Shown one piece after another: positions 13,856 to 27,096 of a DNA stretch of 64,000 nucleotides. This stretch comes from Eudromia elegans. Lineage: Eukaryota > Chordata > Aves > Tinamiformes > Tinamidae. Under the pieces are notes generated by a model, which saw only the letters and a program-made list of their open reading frames with translations, did not search any database and was not told where the DNA came from. Positions within the stretch are counted from its first letter, which is position 1. The number at the start of each line of letters is the position of its first letter. Position numbers and translations under genes: made by a program. The stretch covers positions 6,553,088 to 6,617,087 of the forward strand of contig PTEX01000020.1 in assembly GCA_003342815.1 (NCBI GenBank), in the 5' to 3' direction.

Positions 13856-13872
13856 CAAACACACACACATAC
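13856..13872 (+). repeat. CA microsatellite
   Basis: Short ACACACACACA tract. A second CA run, ACACACACACA, lies near 14010-14021. Confidence 0.8.
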
Positions 13873-14581
13873 ACTCATCTTTCTTTCTGACTTATTAACA
13901 AGAGATTATGATGTATTTTCATTCTAGAAAATAATATAAAAGTAACAGTACTCAGTTTTGGAGAAGAAAATGGTGAGACAAATTGATTAACTAGAGAAGG
14001 TCATCTGCACACACACACAAAAGTGACACGAGTAGGTATTTCTACACCGAACTAAATTTAGGTGCCTTTTTAAGCTACTCCCCTACAAGAAGCCATCATG
14101 ACCCCATCACATGTTAACTCCCTCTTCACGTGAGGCACCAAAGAGCTCTCCCTGCTCATGTGGGGCACCCAAAAGTTAAATATTTCTAAGACTACAAGCT
14201 GTGCCCAAGGCCAGAGAGCCTTAGAAATATCAGCTGTCTGAAAACACTCAAAGGTATCCAGAAGGCTGTGAACAAGTACATAACTATAAAATGTAACTGT
14301 GAAATATACAGAAGATGTTGCATGTTTAGTCTCCTTTGTGCAGACTAGAAGACATTCTTAGCGTGATGCCTGATGACTAAAGACAGTTGGTACCAATCAG
14401 TATTATTTAACCAGTCTACTGAAAAACATGTTTAATACAAATTAAGAATGTAAAATGAACCCAGGAAATTCAAAGACATTTCAAGATAAACAAAATACAC
14501 TTCTTTTAATATAAATGAAATGTATTTGTTTTTTAATTCATCATGTATTTTTAATTTATTAATGGATTTAAAAAATCATTA

Positions 14582-14604
14582 TTTGTTATAACAAACTTTG
14601 TTAT
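14582..14604. repeat. Overlapping palindromes TTTGTTATAACAAA and ATAACAAA-C-TTTGTTAT
   Basis: The 14-bp perfect palindrome at 14582-14595 shares its right arm with a second inverted repeat ending at 14604, so the unit TTTGTTAT occurs three times in alternating orientation. It is AT-rich, so a chance origin is plausible. Confidence 0.7.
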
Positions 14605-16414
14605 GACTGTCTCTTTTGGAATGCTTTTCAAGTATTATCCTTTCATGCATAGCAAATTACAGCTAAAGGTGGATGAATGACAGCTGGGGGAGAAGAGGAG
14701 ATATTTCACAGCACTGCTGTCCTTCAAGAGAAAATGCTGAAGCTGTAACCAACTAACTACGATAAATGAGTACCTAGCAAAAAGAAATGAGCTGTGAAAG
14801 TAAAAACGCTACACTAGGATGGATACTTCACAAGTACTTTGTCACAGAAACCCTATGTATGTCGCATGCAACCCTAGCTAAAAATACTACCATACAGATG
14901 TTCAAATGTTTTACATAGAGCATGCAGGTGCAGTTAAATTACAGCATTATTATTATTATTTTTACATTCTTTCCAAAGAATGTTTTCTCAAAAGTAACTC
15001 TTGAAAATAAAGTATGAGGTTAAGTTAGAGAGAGGAAAAAAAAAATAAAAAAAAATCCTCAAACCTCTAAAATGCTTAACTAATTTTCAAGAGGAAAATC
15101 TTCCACCCTACCTGCTGTATTAGACAGGGAGTTCATGGATTTTGATGACACAAGACAGAGAAAATCTCATTTCCCTTTCTCTGATCTTGTATAGGGACTA
15201 AGACTCTCCCCTTTCTGGGCAATAATCTGCCTGTCACTTTCTGTGTAAATGATGTTTTTGGCATGTTGAGAGAAAACACCAAATTGGATAAAGTTGATGG
15301 AAAAGTGGATGGAATTCTATTGGTGACAAGTTTCACATGCTTTTTCCTTTCATCTGGACGCAAATCTCAATTTACCCCAAATCAGTTGTCCACTATACTA
15401 ATAGTCTCAGAAATGAGGAAATCCAATTGGTTGTAATAGACTTGTTCTCAAAGCATTCTCAATTACAAGGTCCCCTCCTTGCTAGACTGACCACCGCCTA
15501 GGAACAGCATATCCTCTCCCTCAAGGAAAAGACTTATGAAGTGCTAAAACTTCAAAAGTTCTAAATTCAGATGTACAGTGAAAATAAAGACACAAGATTG
15601 ACACTCACTGGGCACAGAAAATGACATCCAGAAATGATCTGCTGCTTTTCAATGTCCAGCTCAGACATTGCAACTGCACTAAAGTGAAGCAAGCCTAGTA
15701 GCCTGCAGCCTATTTCACCACACCCCAGAGAGTAGGATTTTTATTTACTATTTATTTACCTAATGAGAAGCTTCATGGGAAAATATTTTCAAAACAAGCA
15801 CAAGAACAAAGTTTGTAAGTGTGATTAGTGGGAACTGCAGGTCTCAGGGCATTAGCACTAAGAGTATTTCTGCAAAAAAATTTCAGGAGCTCTCAGGAGC
15901 TCACAATCTGTAGAAAAATTGGAACACTATCAAAGCCTTCTCTCAGCAAAAGACTTGAGCACTGGCTCATCTTGAGCTACTGGCATTACTATGTGCTTGA
16001 AGAGAGAGTTTCACATGCTCAATACTTTCTGAAACAGAGTGATAAAATGTTTACTTTGTGATGTTGGCTCGCTTATCCAAAAGGATGAGGCAAGCTCAGC
16101 ACACTTCAAACGGATATTCGTATTGAAAATCCTTGGACTAAGCAAAGAGACCAAACGATCTTCTCGCTCCTAAGGGAAGTTTCTTCAGATCTGAAGCTGT
16201 CTGTCCTAAGATAATGATGGAAAGTTGCATGAGTATGCCCTATCTTTTCTTCAGTAGGCAGAGCTTATGTGTTTTCACATGTTTCCTTTTGACATTCCCT
16301 GATAACGTAAGCAATTTTGAGAGGAGAAGAGATAACCAAAAAAGTAGTCAAGTATTGGCAAAGAATCTCAGCCCTCTTTGAAGTTACAGATTTCTATTTC
16401 AGTATTTCTCAGTA

Positions 16415-16470
16415 AAACTAGATGACCTCTAGAGGACCCTTGCAACCTTAAGCATTCTATGATTCTATGA
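16415..16470 (+). mobile_element. CR1 LINE 3' terminus, about 55 bp
   Basis: ACTAGATGACCTCTAGAGGA, then CCTTGCAACCTTA and ATTCTATGATTCTATGA form the canonical end of a plus-oriented avian CR1 with two octamer units. The sequence before 16415 is not recognisably CR1, so this is an extreme 5' truncation. Confidence 0.8.
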
Positions 16471-16851
16471 ATAAACCCAGGGGGCATATAAACCCTGGCA
16501 GACTGTGCTTTTTGTTTTCTTTGGGTAAATAATACAGCCTTCTCTACCATCAGTACTCATGATTGGTGCTAATGAACGGTCGTAATCAGTAATTGTGTCA
16601 TGCTGAGACAAATAATACCCTTTTTTCCAGAGCCTGACCAGATCAGTTTTATAAAGCAGCATTCAATAGCAACTGTCCAAGATTTTGGACACCGAGGAAA
16701 ATACCAGCAGAGGTACATTACAATTGACACCTGAAACCTGCTGCCATTCTGAAATCTTACGAGTCCTTCTAAATAAAAACACTTATGACTCATGGGCTGC
16801 CTTAGTTGAGAATTGGCTCTTTTCTGGCTCTATCTGTTCAGCTTTCCCATA

Positions 16852-16894
16852 TGAAAATAAAATGCCACCATGTGAGGTGGGCATTTTATTTTCA
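16852..16894. repeat. 18-bp inverted repeat (hairpin, one bulge, 6-nt loop)
   Basis: TGAAAATAAAATGCC-ACC on the left pairs with GGTGGGCATTTTATTTTCA on the right; one unpaired G is the only interruption. The loop is ATGTGA. The arms are too short for a typical pre-miRNA (about 22 bp duplex plus flanks) and no direct repeats flank it. It may be a fold-back duplication or a miniature transposon remnant. Confidence 0.85.
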
Positions 16895-19511
16895 CATTAG
16901 ACATTAGGTAAAACCAAGCATTCAACCTGAAAAAAAAAAAAGTCAAAAAGATAGAAGAATAACCAGCCATTCAAAACAAGCTCAAGATCTTTATCCCTAT
17001 CCTAAGGCCCAACCTACACAGAAAGCCATCAAGTCAAGCAGTTAAAAGTCATCACTGCTGAATCTAAGAATATCATAGGATGAAAGCAAAGGTAAGGAGG
17101 CATATTTGTTCTCTTAAGATGTGTGGATAATTTCTAATATGAGTAAACTAATAAATCAAAGGGAGAACAAGCTCCTGTGATACAATTAAAAGTATTTACA
17201 TATTTGTATTACACCCATTTATTTTTTTTTCCTAAAAGAATCACATACATCCATATCAGGAAAAGCAAATATTACTTGCAGAAGTAGAAACTGAATTTCA
17301 GCTAGGTCCTAAACTTTGCCAAACAGGTATAATGCATCTTACATGTAGCTAAATATATACTCCCAGTGAACTATGAATAACTTTCCCTGTTTGTAAAGGG
17401 ACCATATACAGAATATTTTGAAGAGGGAGGTGCACAGATCTCTTCTTGGCCTTCTCAGTGCATAATCAACACAATGGGAGTTACTGCACTGGAAGGCATA
17501 TTTAGGCAGTTTCTCTTACCAGGTAAAATGATGGAACAAGTGGGTACCCTACAGAAGGCAGTTTCTAAGTATAGGACAGCAAAAGGTGTTTGGAGCTATG
17601 ACAGTATTTTTCATACCAATGTAGGCTATAAAAAGGCATTCTCTAGCAACAGTTTTAAAATAAAATTTCTGGTTGAGATTTTGATAACCTAGAGGTGCAA
17701 ACGAATTTTCAGAGTTAGGTGGATTTTGTCAGGGCAATTGCATAGTTCAAAGTTTTTACTAAAGCTTTTACCAAAAATTTCTGAAAAATAATTGAACATG
17801 GAGTGGTATTTTGAGTAGCACTGCTCTAGTTATTACAACATGACCTTGTTTAAACCCTATACATTTGCTCCTGAATATGCAAGTAGGCGTAACTGCATTT
17901 CTATGAAGAAGTATGGTACTTAAGTATTTGACACAGCTACATATTTAATCTTGTTGGTACTTTTCCCTTGAGTGTCTTTTGAATAGGAACAATATAACAG
18001 CAATCTGAAGATTAATTCATACTAAAATCTTCCTCTACCCCAAATTATAACAGTAGAAGTTTATTTCAGTTACATTTCTCAATCATTATAGAATTCAATA
18101 AGGAACAGTATCTCCATATGCAGTATATATTTGCCTCTTAAAATTTATGCTTTCCTGGAGCACAATCACTGTAGCCTTTCAGATTGGTTTAGGGCTTTCT
18201 CTTGGACTAGATCTTTCTTTGAGATTCTTGAACAGGCAGAATATGTCTGCTACATTAGGCTGGCTCCTTATTAATATCTGGTCATTTTTCCAATTTTGTT
18301 TTGTGGTTGGGAGATCAGGAAAACATTCATAAAAATTTATTTATACATGGGTGAGAAAATTTTAGGTCATTAAAAAATTTAACACAAATATGCATGCCCA
18401 TGTTTGCCTGGAAGATTTGAATTCAAGGGCATGAATATAGACACATTCAAATTCACAGTTAAATATCAACACGAAAATACAAATGATTTTCGGAGCTGAT
18501 GAGTCAGTGATAGTCTAGAAATACTCAATCTATTTTTTTTTTTTAAAAAAAGGTACTTGTATAAACACCTACTCATTGATTAAAATGCCTGCCACCAAGT
18601 AAATGAAACTTAAAATCCAGTCTTTTACATTTTGCTTTAAAGAACAAGAAACAGAAGTTTAGCTCGTTTTCCACTCTGTGAACTATCTTCTAATATGATT
18701 ATACTGCAAGACATTATCAAGGCTTATTAAAGACAGTTTTTCAAAATGTATTGTGTTAAGTAACTTCTCAGCTAATATGTTAAAATTAAACAATATAATT
18801 ATGATTTTAACTTCTACATTAAATATATATTCGTATGGTATTTAGCTTTAACCTGGAAAGAAAGACAAGATAGAAAAACCCACGGTTAAGACATCTGTAT
18901 TTGTATTAAATGTATTTATAAAATTAGAAATTATCTGGCAGTGTTTCCTACAGTATATAATGAGAATGCTTCTCAAATATCAGCTCCAAAGTCTCTCACA
19001 CCTACTTTACTGTTGGAAACGATGGGCATAAACGAGACAGCGTTAAGAATTACAGTTTTAGTGAAAATGACTGAATTCCCTGAACCACAATATTCGAAGT
19101 GCCAAATCTAAGCTTTTCCTTAGCTCCCGGAGAAGGCTTTTGTTTGCACTCACTTCCACTTCCAGTTGCTGGAGAAATTCTCCTCATGCTGAGGTGGCAC
19201 AGAGTACGTGTTGAACCACCAACACACCAGTGCAATGTTGAGAAACTCTCTCGCTTGATTCTAAATCTAGTTGTGGCCAAGTGAGATTTAACGCATGGTG
19301 AGTAGGTCCACATAAGTGAAACATGTCTGTCACCACAACATTTACTGAATGTAAGCAAGTAACCAGCATACATCTCTTCATCTGACAAGGCTCAGGTTGT
19401 AACTCCACTAGCTTTGAAAGTTTTAGGAGCCCCAAAGAAATCACATATATGCAGCAGACAAATAATGCTTATACCTCTCTTTATACCTCTCAGATAGGAC
19501 TGCAAAAGACT

Positions 19512-19554
19512 AGGGGGGAAAAAAAAGAAAGAAAAAAAAAAGGAAAAAAAAAAG
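19512..19554 (+). repeat. Homopurine tract, 43 nt
   Basis: An AGGGGGG start followed by A runs separated by single G or GG, with no pyrimidine for 43 bases. It lies 80 bases before the CR1 fragment at 19634. Confidence 0.9.
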
Positions 19555-19633
19555 CTTTGGTGTTGATCTGGACAACTTCTTCCTCCATAAGTGCCTAATT
19601 TTGTCTCAGAACCCCTTGCACAGTTGTATCTCT

Positions 19634-19680
19634 CATGGAATCATCGCATGTTGAGGCTGGAAGAGATCTCTGCACATCAT
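19634..19680 (-). mobile_element. CR1 3' terminus fragment, probably part of the copy at 20190-20512
   Basis: ATGGAATCATCGCATGTTGA, GGCTGGAAGAGATCTCTG and CATCAT match, with changes, the reverse of the last 45 bases of CR1. The match stops at CATCAT, exactly where a minus CR1 would continue with CTAGTCC. That continuation is found 510 bases later at 20190. This suggests one copy split by an insertion, although simple divergence is possible. Confidence 0.55.
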
Positions 19681-19835
19681 TTGAAGTTTATTGCCTCACC
19701 TGAAACCATTGGCAGTTTTCCCATACGGTGTAGTTAGCGTATAGGTGTTTTGGGCTGTATGATGGCTGTACCTGTACAATGAATAAAGATTATCCTGAAA
19801 AAACAAAAATGTCCTAGTGGTCAGCCCACCACAAT
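19681..19835. other. Unassigned 155-bp segment next to CR1, with AATAAA
   Basis: Between the presumed 3' tip of the minus CR1 and the plus CR1 lies sequence that I cannot assign to CR1. It includes AATAAA at 19782-19787 followed 10 bases later by AAAAAACAAAAA. This could be the 3' end of another RNA co-inserted with the plus CR1 by template switching, or just old intron. No coding frame is recognised. Confidence 0.35.
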
Positions 19836-20191
19836 GGAAGACTGAGAGGAGATCTGATCAAAATACCTAAGGGGAGAATGTAAGAGAAGGGTGCCAAACT
19901 CTTCTCGGTGGTAGCCGCCAGTGATAGGACAAAGGGTAAAGGGCACAAATTGAAACACAGGAAGGTCCATCTACATGTGCGGAAACACTTCTTGACTGTG
20001 AGGGTGGCAGAGTCCTGGAACAGGCTGCCCAGAGAGGAGGCTGTGGAGTCTCCTTCTTTGGAGATCTTCCAAACCTGCCTGGATGCCCCCCTGTGCCACG
20101 TGCTCTGGGTGTCCCTGCTGAAGCAGGGGAGTGGGACTAGACGATCTCTAGATGTTCCTTCCAACCTCAACCATCCTGTGATTCTGTGATT
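19836..20191 (+). mobile_element. CR1 LINE 3' end, plus orientation
   Basis: About 355 bases of the CR1 3' end: the last codons of ORF2 followed by the short 3' UTR. Recognisable landmarks are GACTGAGAGGAGATCTGATC at the start, the run through GTGAGGGTGGCAGAGTCCTG, CTGGAACAGGCTGCCCAGAG near 20020, and the terminal ATTCTGTGATT at 20180-20191. It is 5'-truncated and non-coding as it stands; the 93-codon plus frame (19908-20189) is a remnant of the RT C-terminus. It abuts an oppositely oriented CR1 piece starting at 20190. Confidence 0.93.
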
Positions 20192-20512
20192 AGTCCATCT
20201 CCTCTCTGCTCAAGCAGGGTCATCTAGAATAGTCTTCTTGAAACAATGTGTGGGTGGATTTTGAGTATCTCCGAGGATGGAGACTCCCAAACCTCCCTGG
20301 GCAACCTGTTCCAATGCTCTGTCACCTTCACAGGACAAAAAGTTTTTCCTCCTGTTCAGCTGGAGCTTCCTGTGTTTCATTCTATACCCACTGCTCTCTC
20401 ATCATGTCACGAGCTACCACTGAGAATAGTCTGGTGACATCCTCTTGACATCCTCCCTTCAGATACCTGTACATACTGGTAAGATCCCCTCTCCACCTTC
20501 CCCAGTTGGAAG
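20190..20512 (-). mobile_element. CR1 LINE 3' part, minus orientation
   Basis: Reading in plus, TAGTCC...CTGCTCAAGCAGGGTCATC at the left edge corresponds to the CR1 3' UTR in reverse. GGCAACCTGTTCCAATGCTC (about 20300) and the AAGATCCCCTCTCCACC stretch near 20490 are the reverse of the RT C-terminal region. The octamer tail expected at its 3' end is not contiguous; a plausible displaced piece lies at 19634-19680. Divergence is similar to or greater than that of the neighbouring plus copy. Confidence 0.85.
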
Positions 20513-20718
20513 AGTTTATAATGTAAACTTATGGAAAAACTACTAAGGTTATGCTTGTAGGAGAAGAAACAATTAGCAAACAAAACGGTCCTACAGTAAG
20601 GAACCAGCTTCATTTTTTCTCAGCTAAAGATATTCAGTCTTGCACTGCTGAATAAAGATGAAAATACATTTTGGCTTTAATATCAATCCATATATATTTA
20701 TATAGGGATACTTTTATT

Positions 20719-20734
20719 TCTCTCTCTCTCTCTC
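20719..20734 (+). repeat. TC microsatellite
   Basis: (TC)8 within a pyrimidine-rich stretch. Confidence 0.9.
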
Positions 20735-22057
20735 GTTTCTCAAGAAACCGAGCAGATGACGAATCTGTGCTATTTATTTTATACTGCTCCCACATTTTCC
20801 CTTGTCTCTATGCAGCAAAATATTATATTCAAATGGGTTATAGACATTTCTAAGAATAGGAAACAATAACCTTTGGATGCCTCAAAAAGAACAAGGAAAA
20901 AACCCTGTAATAAATAATAAGCTGAAAATGTGATATAGATCTTCATTTGCAGAACAGCTGAAAACATTTGGAATTTATACTTCACAGCTAACACTGCTTC
21001 TTACCACACAGTGTTTTTTCTTTTGGTTTGGGTTTTTTTTTTCCAAAAGCTAATCTGTCCAGAAACTAACTACTGGGTCAATTATGTTCATTTTGTGTTT
21101 TAAAAGCATATTCCCCTTCTGGTTTTTTATGTTGAGAAATTGTTACTTTTTTTATTTTCAGTTGAAAGAATGCCTGGAGTTCTGTGAAAGGTTTGATAAG
21201 TGAGATAATATGGAGTGTGAAAATTTTAAAAGCATTGGCCCTTATAAACAAAAACTACTTGAGTTAATCTCCCAAACAATTTCTAATCAACAGCTTATGT
21301 ACTGGGGGACAAAAAATAAATACATGTTTTAATATGTCTTTGATTTTCAAAATTAGACAGAACATAGAAGAATAAGAGATAGGCAGCATGTTATTATTTT
21401 GAATCTTAAAGTAGATTGGAATATTAAAGCAGATAATTCTTAAATTTTTAAAAAATTATCAGATGAAATTCCAATAATTTAAATTTATCTTAAACTCTTA
21501 GGAAAAAAAAAAAGATATGATTCTTTTTTGTTTTGTTTTTTTTTTTTTCTGGATGGTTCCATTACCTTCTAAACAAGTAAGCTTGACACTTCAGCTTAAA
21601 AAAAACATCATTTACTACCACTCCAATTTTTACATTTCAGATTAGGAATTAGAAACACTCATGTATAATTAGGATATAAATTCAGTTTTCACTTGACCTT
21701 CCTTAATAAGTCTAAATGAATCAGAATCTGTAATATAAAGTATTACACAAGCACAAATAAACCAATAGCAGCCGAAATCCAAGAGGAAAAAAAGAAAGAA
21801 AAGAAAAGCTTTCATAGAACTTAATGAGGTAAGGTACTGGCACCTCAGTGGGGAAGCAAGTAAATTGGATAATTATTCTACTACATATCACAGCTCAAGT
21901 TGTGCAATGTTTTGTAAGAGATGAGCATTAAGATTAAATTTATAAGTTATAGGTACAATGCAATGCTTAGAACTTTGAATTATCTAAACAATTTAAAAAT
22001 ATTCTTTTTATGTGAAATTAAGTAGTACAATATTTCATTAAACCGATTTTCCTTTCT

Positions 22058-22072
22058 TTTTTTTTTTTTTTC
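22058..22072 (+). repeat. Poly(T) tract, about 15 nt
   Basis: T run following CCTTTC. Similar shorter T or A runs lie at 21033-21042, 21541-21549, 22338-22349, 36020-36034 and 38322-38330. Confidence 0.85.
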
Positions 22073-23949
22073 CAAATCACAAAAGGATGTAAGAGTGCAG
22101 TCAGTAAATAACATCTTTCAATAGATGTTAACAGAGGAAAATAACAGGAAGAAAAGGCCTGACCTTGCTGCTCTCTGGTATGATTTCATACTGGTGTGAA
22201 CTGGATTATTGTGTGGCTGAGGGTGAAGTAGTGGGCCTACTTAGCACCGTTTTAAAAAATATACTAACTATTTGCTTAAGGATGATCATTAATAAAAAAA
22301 ATAAAAGGAAGCTTACTAAAAACTCCCATTAGTAAGGTTTTTTTTTTTTAAAGAAAAGACAAGGAACTCTCAGCAAAAATGAGGAAAGACAGGTAGAAAT
22401 AATAATAATTATAGAAGACAGTGGAAAAAAATCAGAAAAAAGGACTATTCTTATATAACTTCCATTGTAAACTATTAGAATTGTATATTGGAAGGAACTG
22501 TATTATAGCATCTCTCATGATTTCAAGCTTTCAACAGTGAATGCATCAGAAAAAACAAAAGCACAGAAGATTAAAAAAAATCCTCCCAGCATATTTCTAG
22601 GATTAAATCCCATGTAATACCACCTGACATCTCTGAAGTCTGTCAGCATGCGGGATTTAGAAACATTTGCTGAAGATTTTGAAGAACAGAGCTTTCGCTA
22701 GAACACTTAGCATAGTCAAAGAAAATCAAAACCCGGATACAACTAATATTAATGTCCCTTCTCAAACCAACTTAAACAAAAGGGAAAAAAATGCAGAGCC
22801 TCAAATATTAAAACAAATATTCTCAAAGGAGATGGCAAGGCACGTTTCTCTGACAGGCAAAGCAATGGAAACCTATTACATCTTCTTGCCTCACACCACC
22901 TCCCCAACAACTCCCCCAAGAAGTGGAAATCTGAGACCTAGAGGTAGTCCTAAGTGCAAAGTGTGAAAGTTGTTAAAAGTTAATGAGGGAGGGAACTTGA
23001 AGAAGTGAAACACTGTAGTAATGCACTAACTGCACGGAGTATGCACTGTTCCAATCAGCTCCAGTAGGAATGAGCATCGCCGCAACTTCTCTTCCCTGGT
23101 TCCTCCAGCCTACAGCCCCATCACCCCTAGGGGAAGGCAACACTAGACTCCCGTCACCACTGCACAGAGCAGCTTACACTTCTCTCCCTTCCACAACCTC
23201 AAACTTCACATTTTGTCCAGATTTCAACAGCAACTGGAGAAAGGTAAACAAGTAATTTCTTGCTGGGGTCAAGCAAAAGCAAGTTCAATGCTCCATGTGT
23301 CCTGTCCCTGCCAAGCAGCAGCTACATCGAGCTAACTGGGATGAAACGCTCCTTGCTCATCCTGTTGCCATTCCCTAGCTCCAGTTCCTTTAGCAACAGA
23401 CACACCAAGTTGCATACATATACATACAGCACTTGTTAAACATCTATTTAGGCATTCCAATAGCACAGATTTAAATTGGTTGGTCCCTTATTGCATTTTA
23501 TTTTTCATCTTCACAGAGCATGAGAAATCTACTTTATCTATTTATCACACCATTGCCGATGGCATCTGGAACCCACAAGGCATTATAATGTTACTTTGTG
23601 TAAGCATCTTTGTTACTTTTTGTGCTGATTAAATTGGACGCAATAGTACATATTGACAGATAACAAGAAAAACATCCATACTAAGCAAGCTTTGATGGGG
23701 GGATTGGTCAAAGCTGTTAAGAACAGGAATAAAAGAGGAAAACCCACAGCAGCGCTTCTAGAGATTGTTTCTGAATGGCCTGAAGCTTGCTTTCTAATTA
23801 ATTTCAAACTTTGAGTCTACAGCATCAGAAGTCATTTTAGTTGCAGACACACAAGCAAATTATTTGTTTTACAGATGCCTAAGAACAAGGAACAACAATT
23901 CAAGAGTCAGCAAGATCTCTAAGGCAAAGCAAATATTTCACCATACTCA

Positions 23950-24192
<243 letters not shown>

Positions 24193-25679
24193 TTAACATA
24201 AACCAAAACAAAAACAGCACTTCACAGCATCGTTGCTCTTAGTGAACCTGTTTCTGCCTGCATACAAGATTGCATTTAGAGTGAGGCTGAATGCCACTTG
24301 AACGTGCCCCAGTGCAGCGTTAGATGCAGTCACTGCTGTGTTGGGAATTCCTCCGAACTACATCTCCAAAGCGAGCAGCTGGTCCTGCCCTAGCTCTATC
24401 GATGCTGGGAACCACAAGTGGAAAGAAGGAGCATCCCATATTTTTTGAAGGTTTTGGCTTTACCTTTCTTCCTTTGAATTAAAATTAATAAGAAACCAAT
24501 TACAGAAAACAGGCTCTGATTTAAGTTGAGACTAGCACTGTTGATAACTGCATACAGACTACACAACACCCCAACTTCTTCTATGATCTCCACTGTAATG
24601 CAAGCAAAGGCCTGGACTAATGAGCATTACAAGCAAAAAGGCTCCTCGCACAACTCACATCATACAATAGTCTAGTATAGGTCTGGCCTTCAACAAGTCA
24701 TTTTTAATTTTGTAAATATTCTTCTGTTCTCAGTTAAAGAATACTACTGCTTTGGTACAGAATCAAAAAGGTTCACTGTGCAACTCATTAGACAATTTAC
24801 TGAAATCAAAAGAAATGCTTTTTCAAAATTCATAATCCGTAAAAGAAAACGAAAAGCAATTTTCATCTCTCAGAGCTAAAGCCTTCTGACAATAGTAACA
24901 AAGATCAGGGCTCTTACAGTTGTGCCATAGAGAAGGGAAGCAAGAAATCTTGGGGGTAAAAGAGACACTGTTTCCTCACCTCCTCCTCTACATGGAAGCC
25001 CTGGAAAGCAGGTTTAATTGTAGGGTCCATGAAAACACCCTGCTGGGGCTGGAAGCCTGAGGCTGCTGCTGTGCCCTACCATCCCCTCACACTGTGAGCC
25101 CTTAGCAGCCTCTGAAAATATTATCTTGATCCAACAGTAAGAAATACAATCAGTATCTTATACTAGAGGTTGCAAATGTGATCACGACTATCCCCTGTAG
25201 CAGTGTCAAAAACCCAAAGGAGAGCTGGTGAGACGGGGACAGCTAAAGGCTCTCCAAGCGGAGGCTCATTCATTTATAGATATGACCAGCAAGAGGAACA
25301 CTACTTGTTCAAGGCTTTCTTTAATGTGTTTATTTGAAGGAGAGGAGTCAACCCACGTTTTTTGGTCTCCCCTAAAAATATTTATCTCTGTAAGAAGTTT
25401 TTCTGTCTTATTATACAAGTCATGTGTCTATTATCTAATATGTAGGTTAAATATTCTGGAAGAGCTACTCATAGCTCATCAGAGGCCACAAATCCACTGG
25501 GTTTAACATGCTACAGATAAATAATTTTTTCTAAGAATGCTTTTTGTATTTAAGGGCAATCCACTTCAAAACTCGTTATAGCTTTTGAAAAAGCTCATAG
25601 CTGAGCTTTCCAAGGCCATCCTGCAACTCATAACAACTAAAAAGTTTAAAACCCAAATACTGTCATTAGTGGCAAGGGG

Positions 25680-25700
25680 TTTTTTTTGTGTGTGTGTGTT
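25680..25700 (+). repeat. T run followed by (TG)n
   Basis: TTTTTTTT then GTGTGTGTGTGT, a short compound microsatellite. Confidence 0.85.
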
Positions 25701-27096
25701 CTTCCTTGGGGAAGTGATAAAGACTAACCTACTATGATTTGTTTTTTAGTTACGTGCTATAAAGCAACTTCATCTGAAGTTATCAAAGCAGTATAATCCT
25801 TAGCGTTGTGACAAGAACAAGAGCACACGTATTCCCATTGCAACAAGTTTTGCTTTGCTTTTGCTTTGGCGAAGTAGGCACGCTGGTACAATGCAAATAC
25901 ACATCTAAGCATTGGCGCTCCCCCAAGATCTTTTAACTCTACAGAGGGAATTCATCAGGAAAGCTTTGCATAGATCTTAGTCAAGGTAATTTAAAACACT
26001 AGTTATTTCTTGCCATCGGAAGAGGGGAAAGTAAAGTGTCAGGAAAAGCTTTGGGTTATCTTCCTCCTCTTTAAAATCTAGAAGACTGAGAGGAGGAGTC
26101 ACTCATTTAAAAGCACTGTCCAGGCTGATGGGATGTTACTACTGCTAAGCAGACGTTACCCACCACACTTTCTGCTTGGTAACAGCATGCCTTTCTACAT
26201 AAACCAGACTCATTTATGCTACTGCAAAAGATACGGCATAGTTTAACAGAAAGGAGCAATTTCCAAATTTGAAGACCATTAAAGGGACGCAAAAACCTGG
26301 TGGCTTTGAGTCAGGCTAAAACTCAAACACATTCTGACTGAACTCCTCAATGTATGTTTCAGTCATTTTTTTTGGTTAGTACTGCTAGTTCCCTACACAG
26401 CTTGGGACCTTAGATATAGCCAGAATTATAGACCTCATAAGCCAGGCGCCACCCGTAGTCCATTCAGAGTTAGGAAAACACGGATAGTACCCATGCAAAG
26501 CACATCACCCCAGCAAGAACCCATGTGCAGAATGAGGGAAGTCTAAATGATTATTCAGTTCATATTCAGTGCCATCTCATGTCATGACTTTTATATACAT
26601 AAACTACCCTCTTACAACAACTTAGATTACAAATATAAATAGAGGCCAAAAAACTAGAAAAGTCATCTTTTCCCAACAGCACCATCACTGCCACACTGCT
26701 ATGAGATACTTTATGTTTGACTGTGCTGCAAAAGATGTGCACCTAGTAAAGTACAGGGTAGAAGGAATGCAAGTAAACAAATACTGTCCTCAATTTGGCA
26801 TGTTTAAGTCACCTTAAAATTATTCTGACACATTTCTTACTTAATACTGTTAAAATTTGAAGAGCCTTCCAGCTCATCCCTTCATCATTCCCTCTTTAAC
26901 AGTTTGTCTGATACAAAGGACAAATTGATAGGACAGGAGACCCCACATCTCCATAAGAGTGAACATAACTTCAGCAGAGTTCTGTCAGCATGCTGAGCAC
27001 ACACCTATACTATAGGCACTCTCCCTTATACATATGACAGCTAAAATTGAAATCTGAATGCTAAATGCCCACAATATCAACGCATGTAATAATACA

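Noticed and set aside
16852-16894. Pre-microRNA
   Set aside because: The 18-bp stem and 6-nt loop without extended pairing in the flanks are too short for a standard pre-miRNA.
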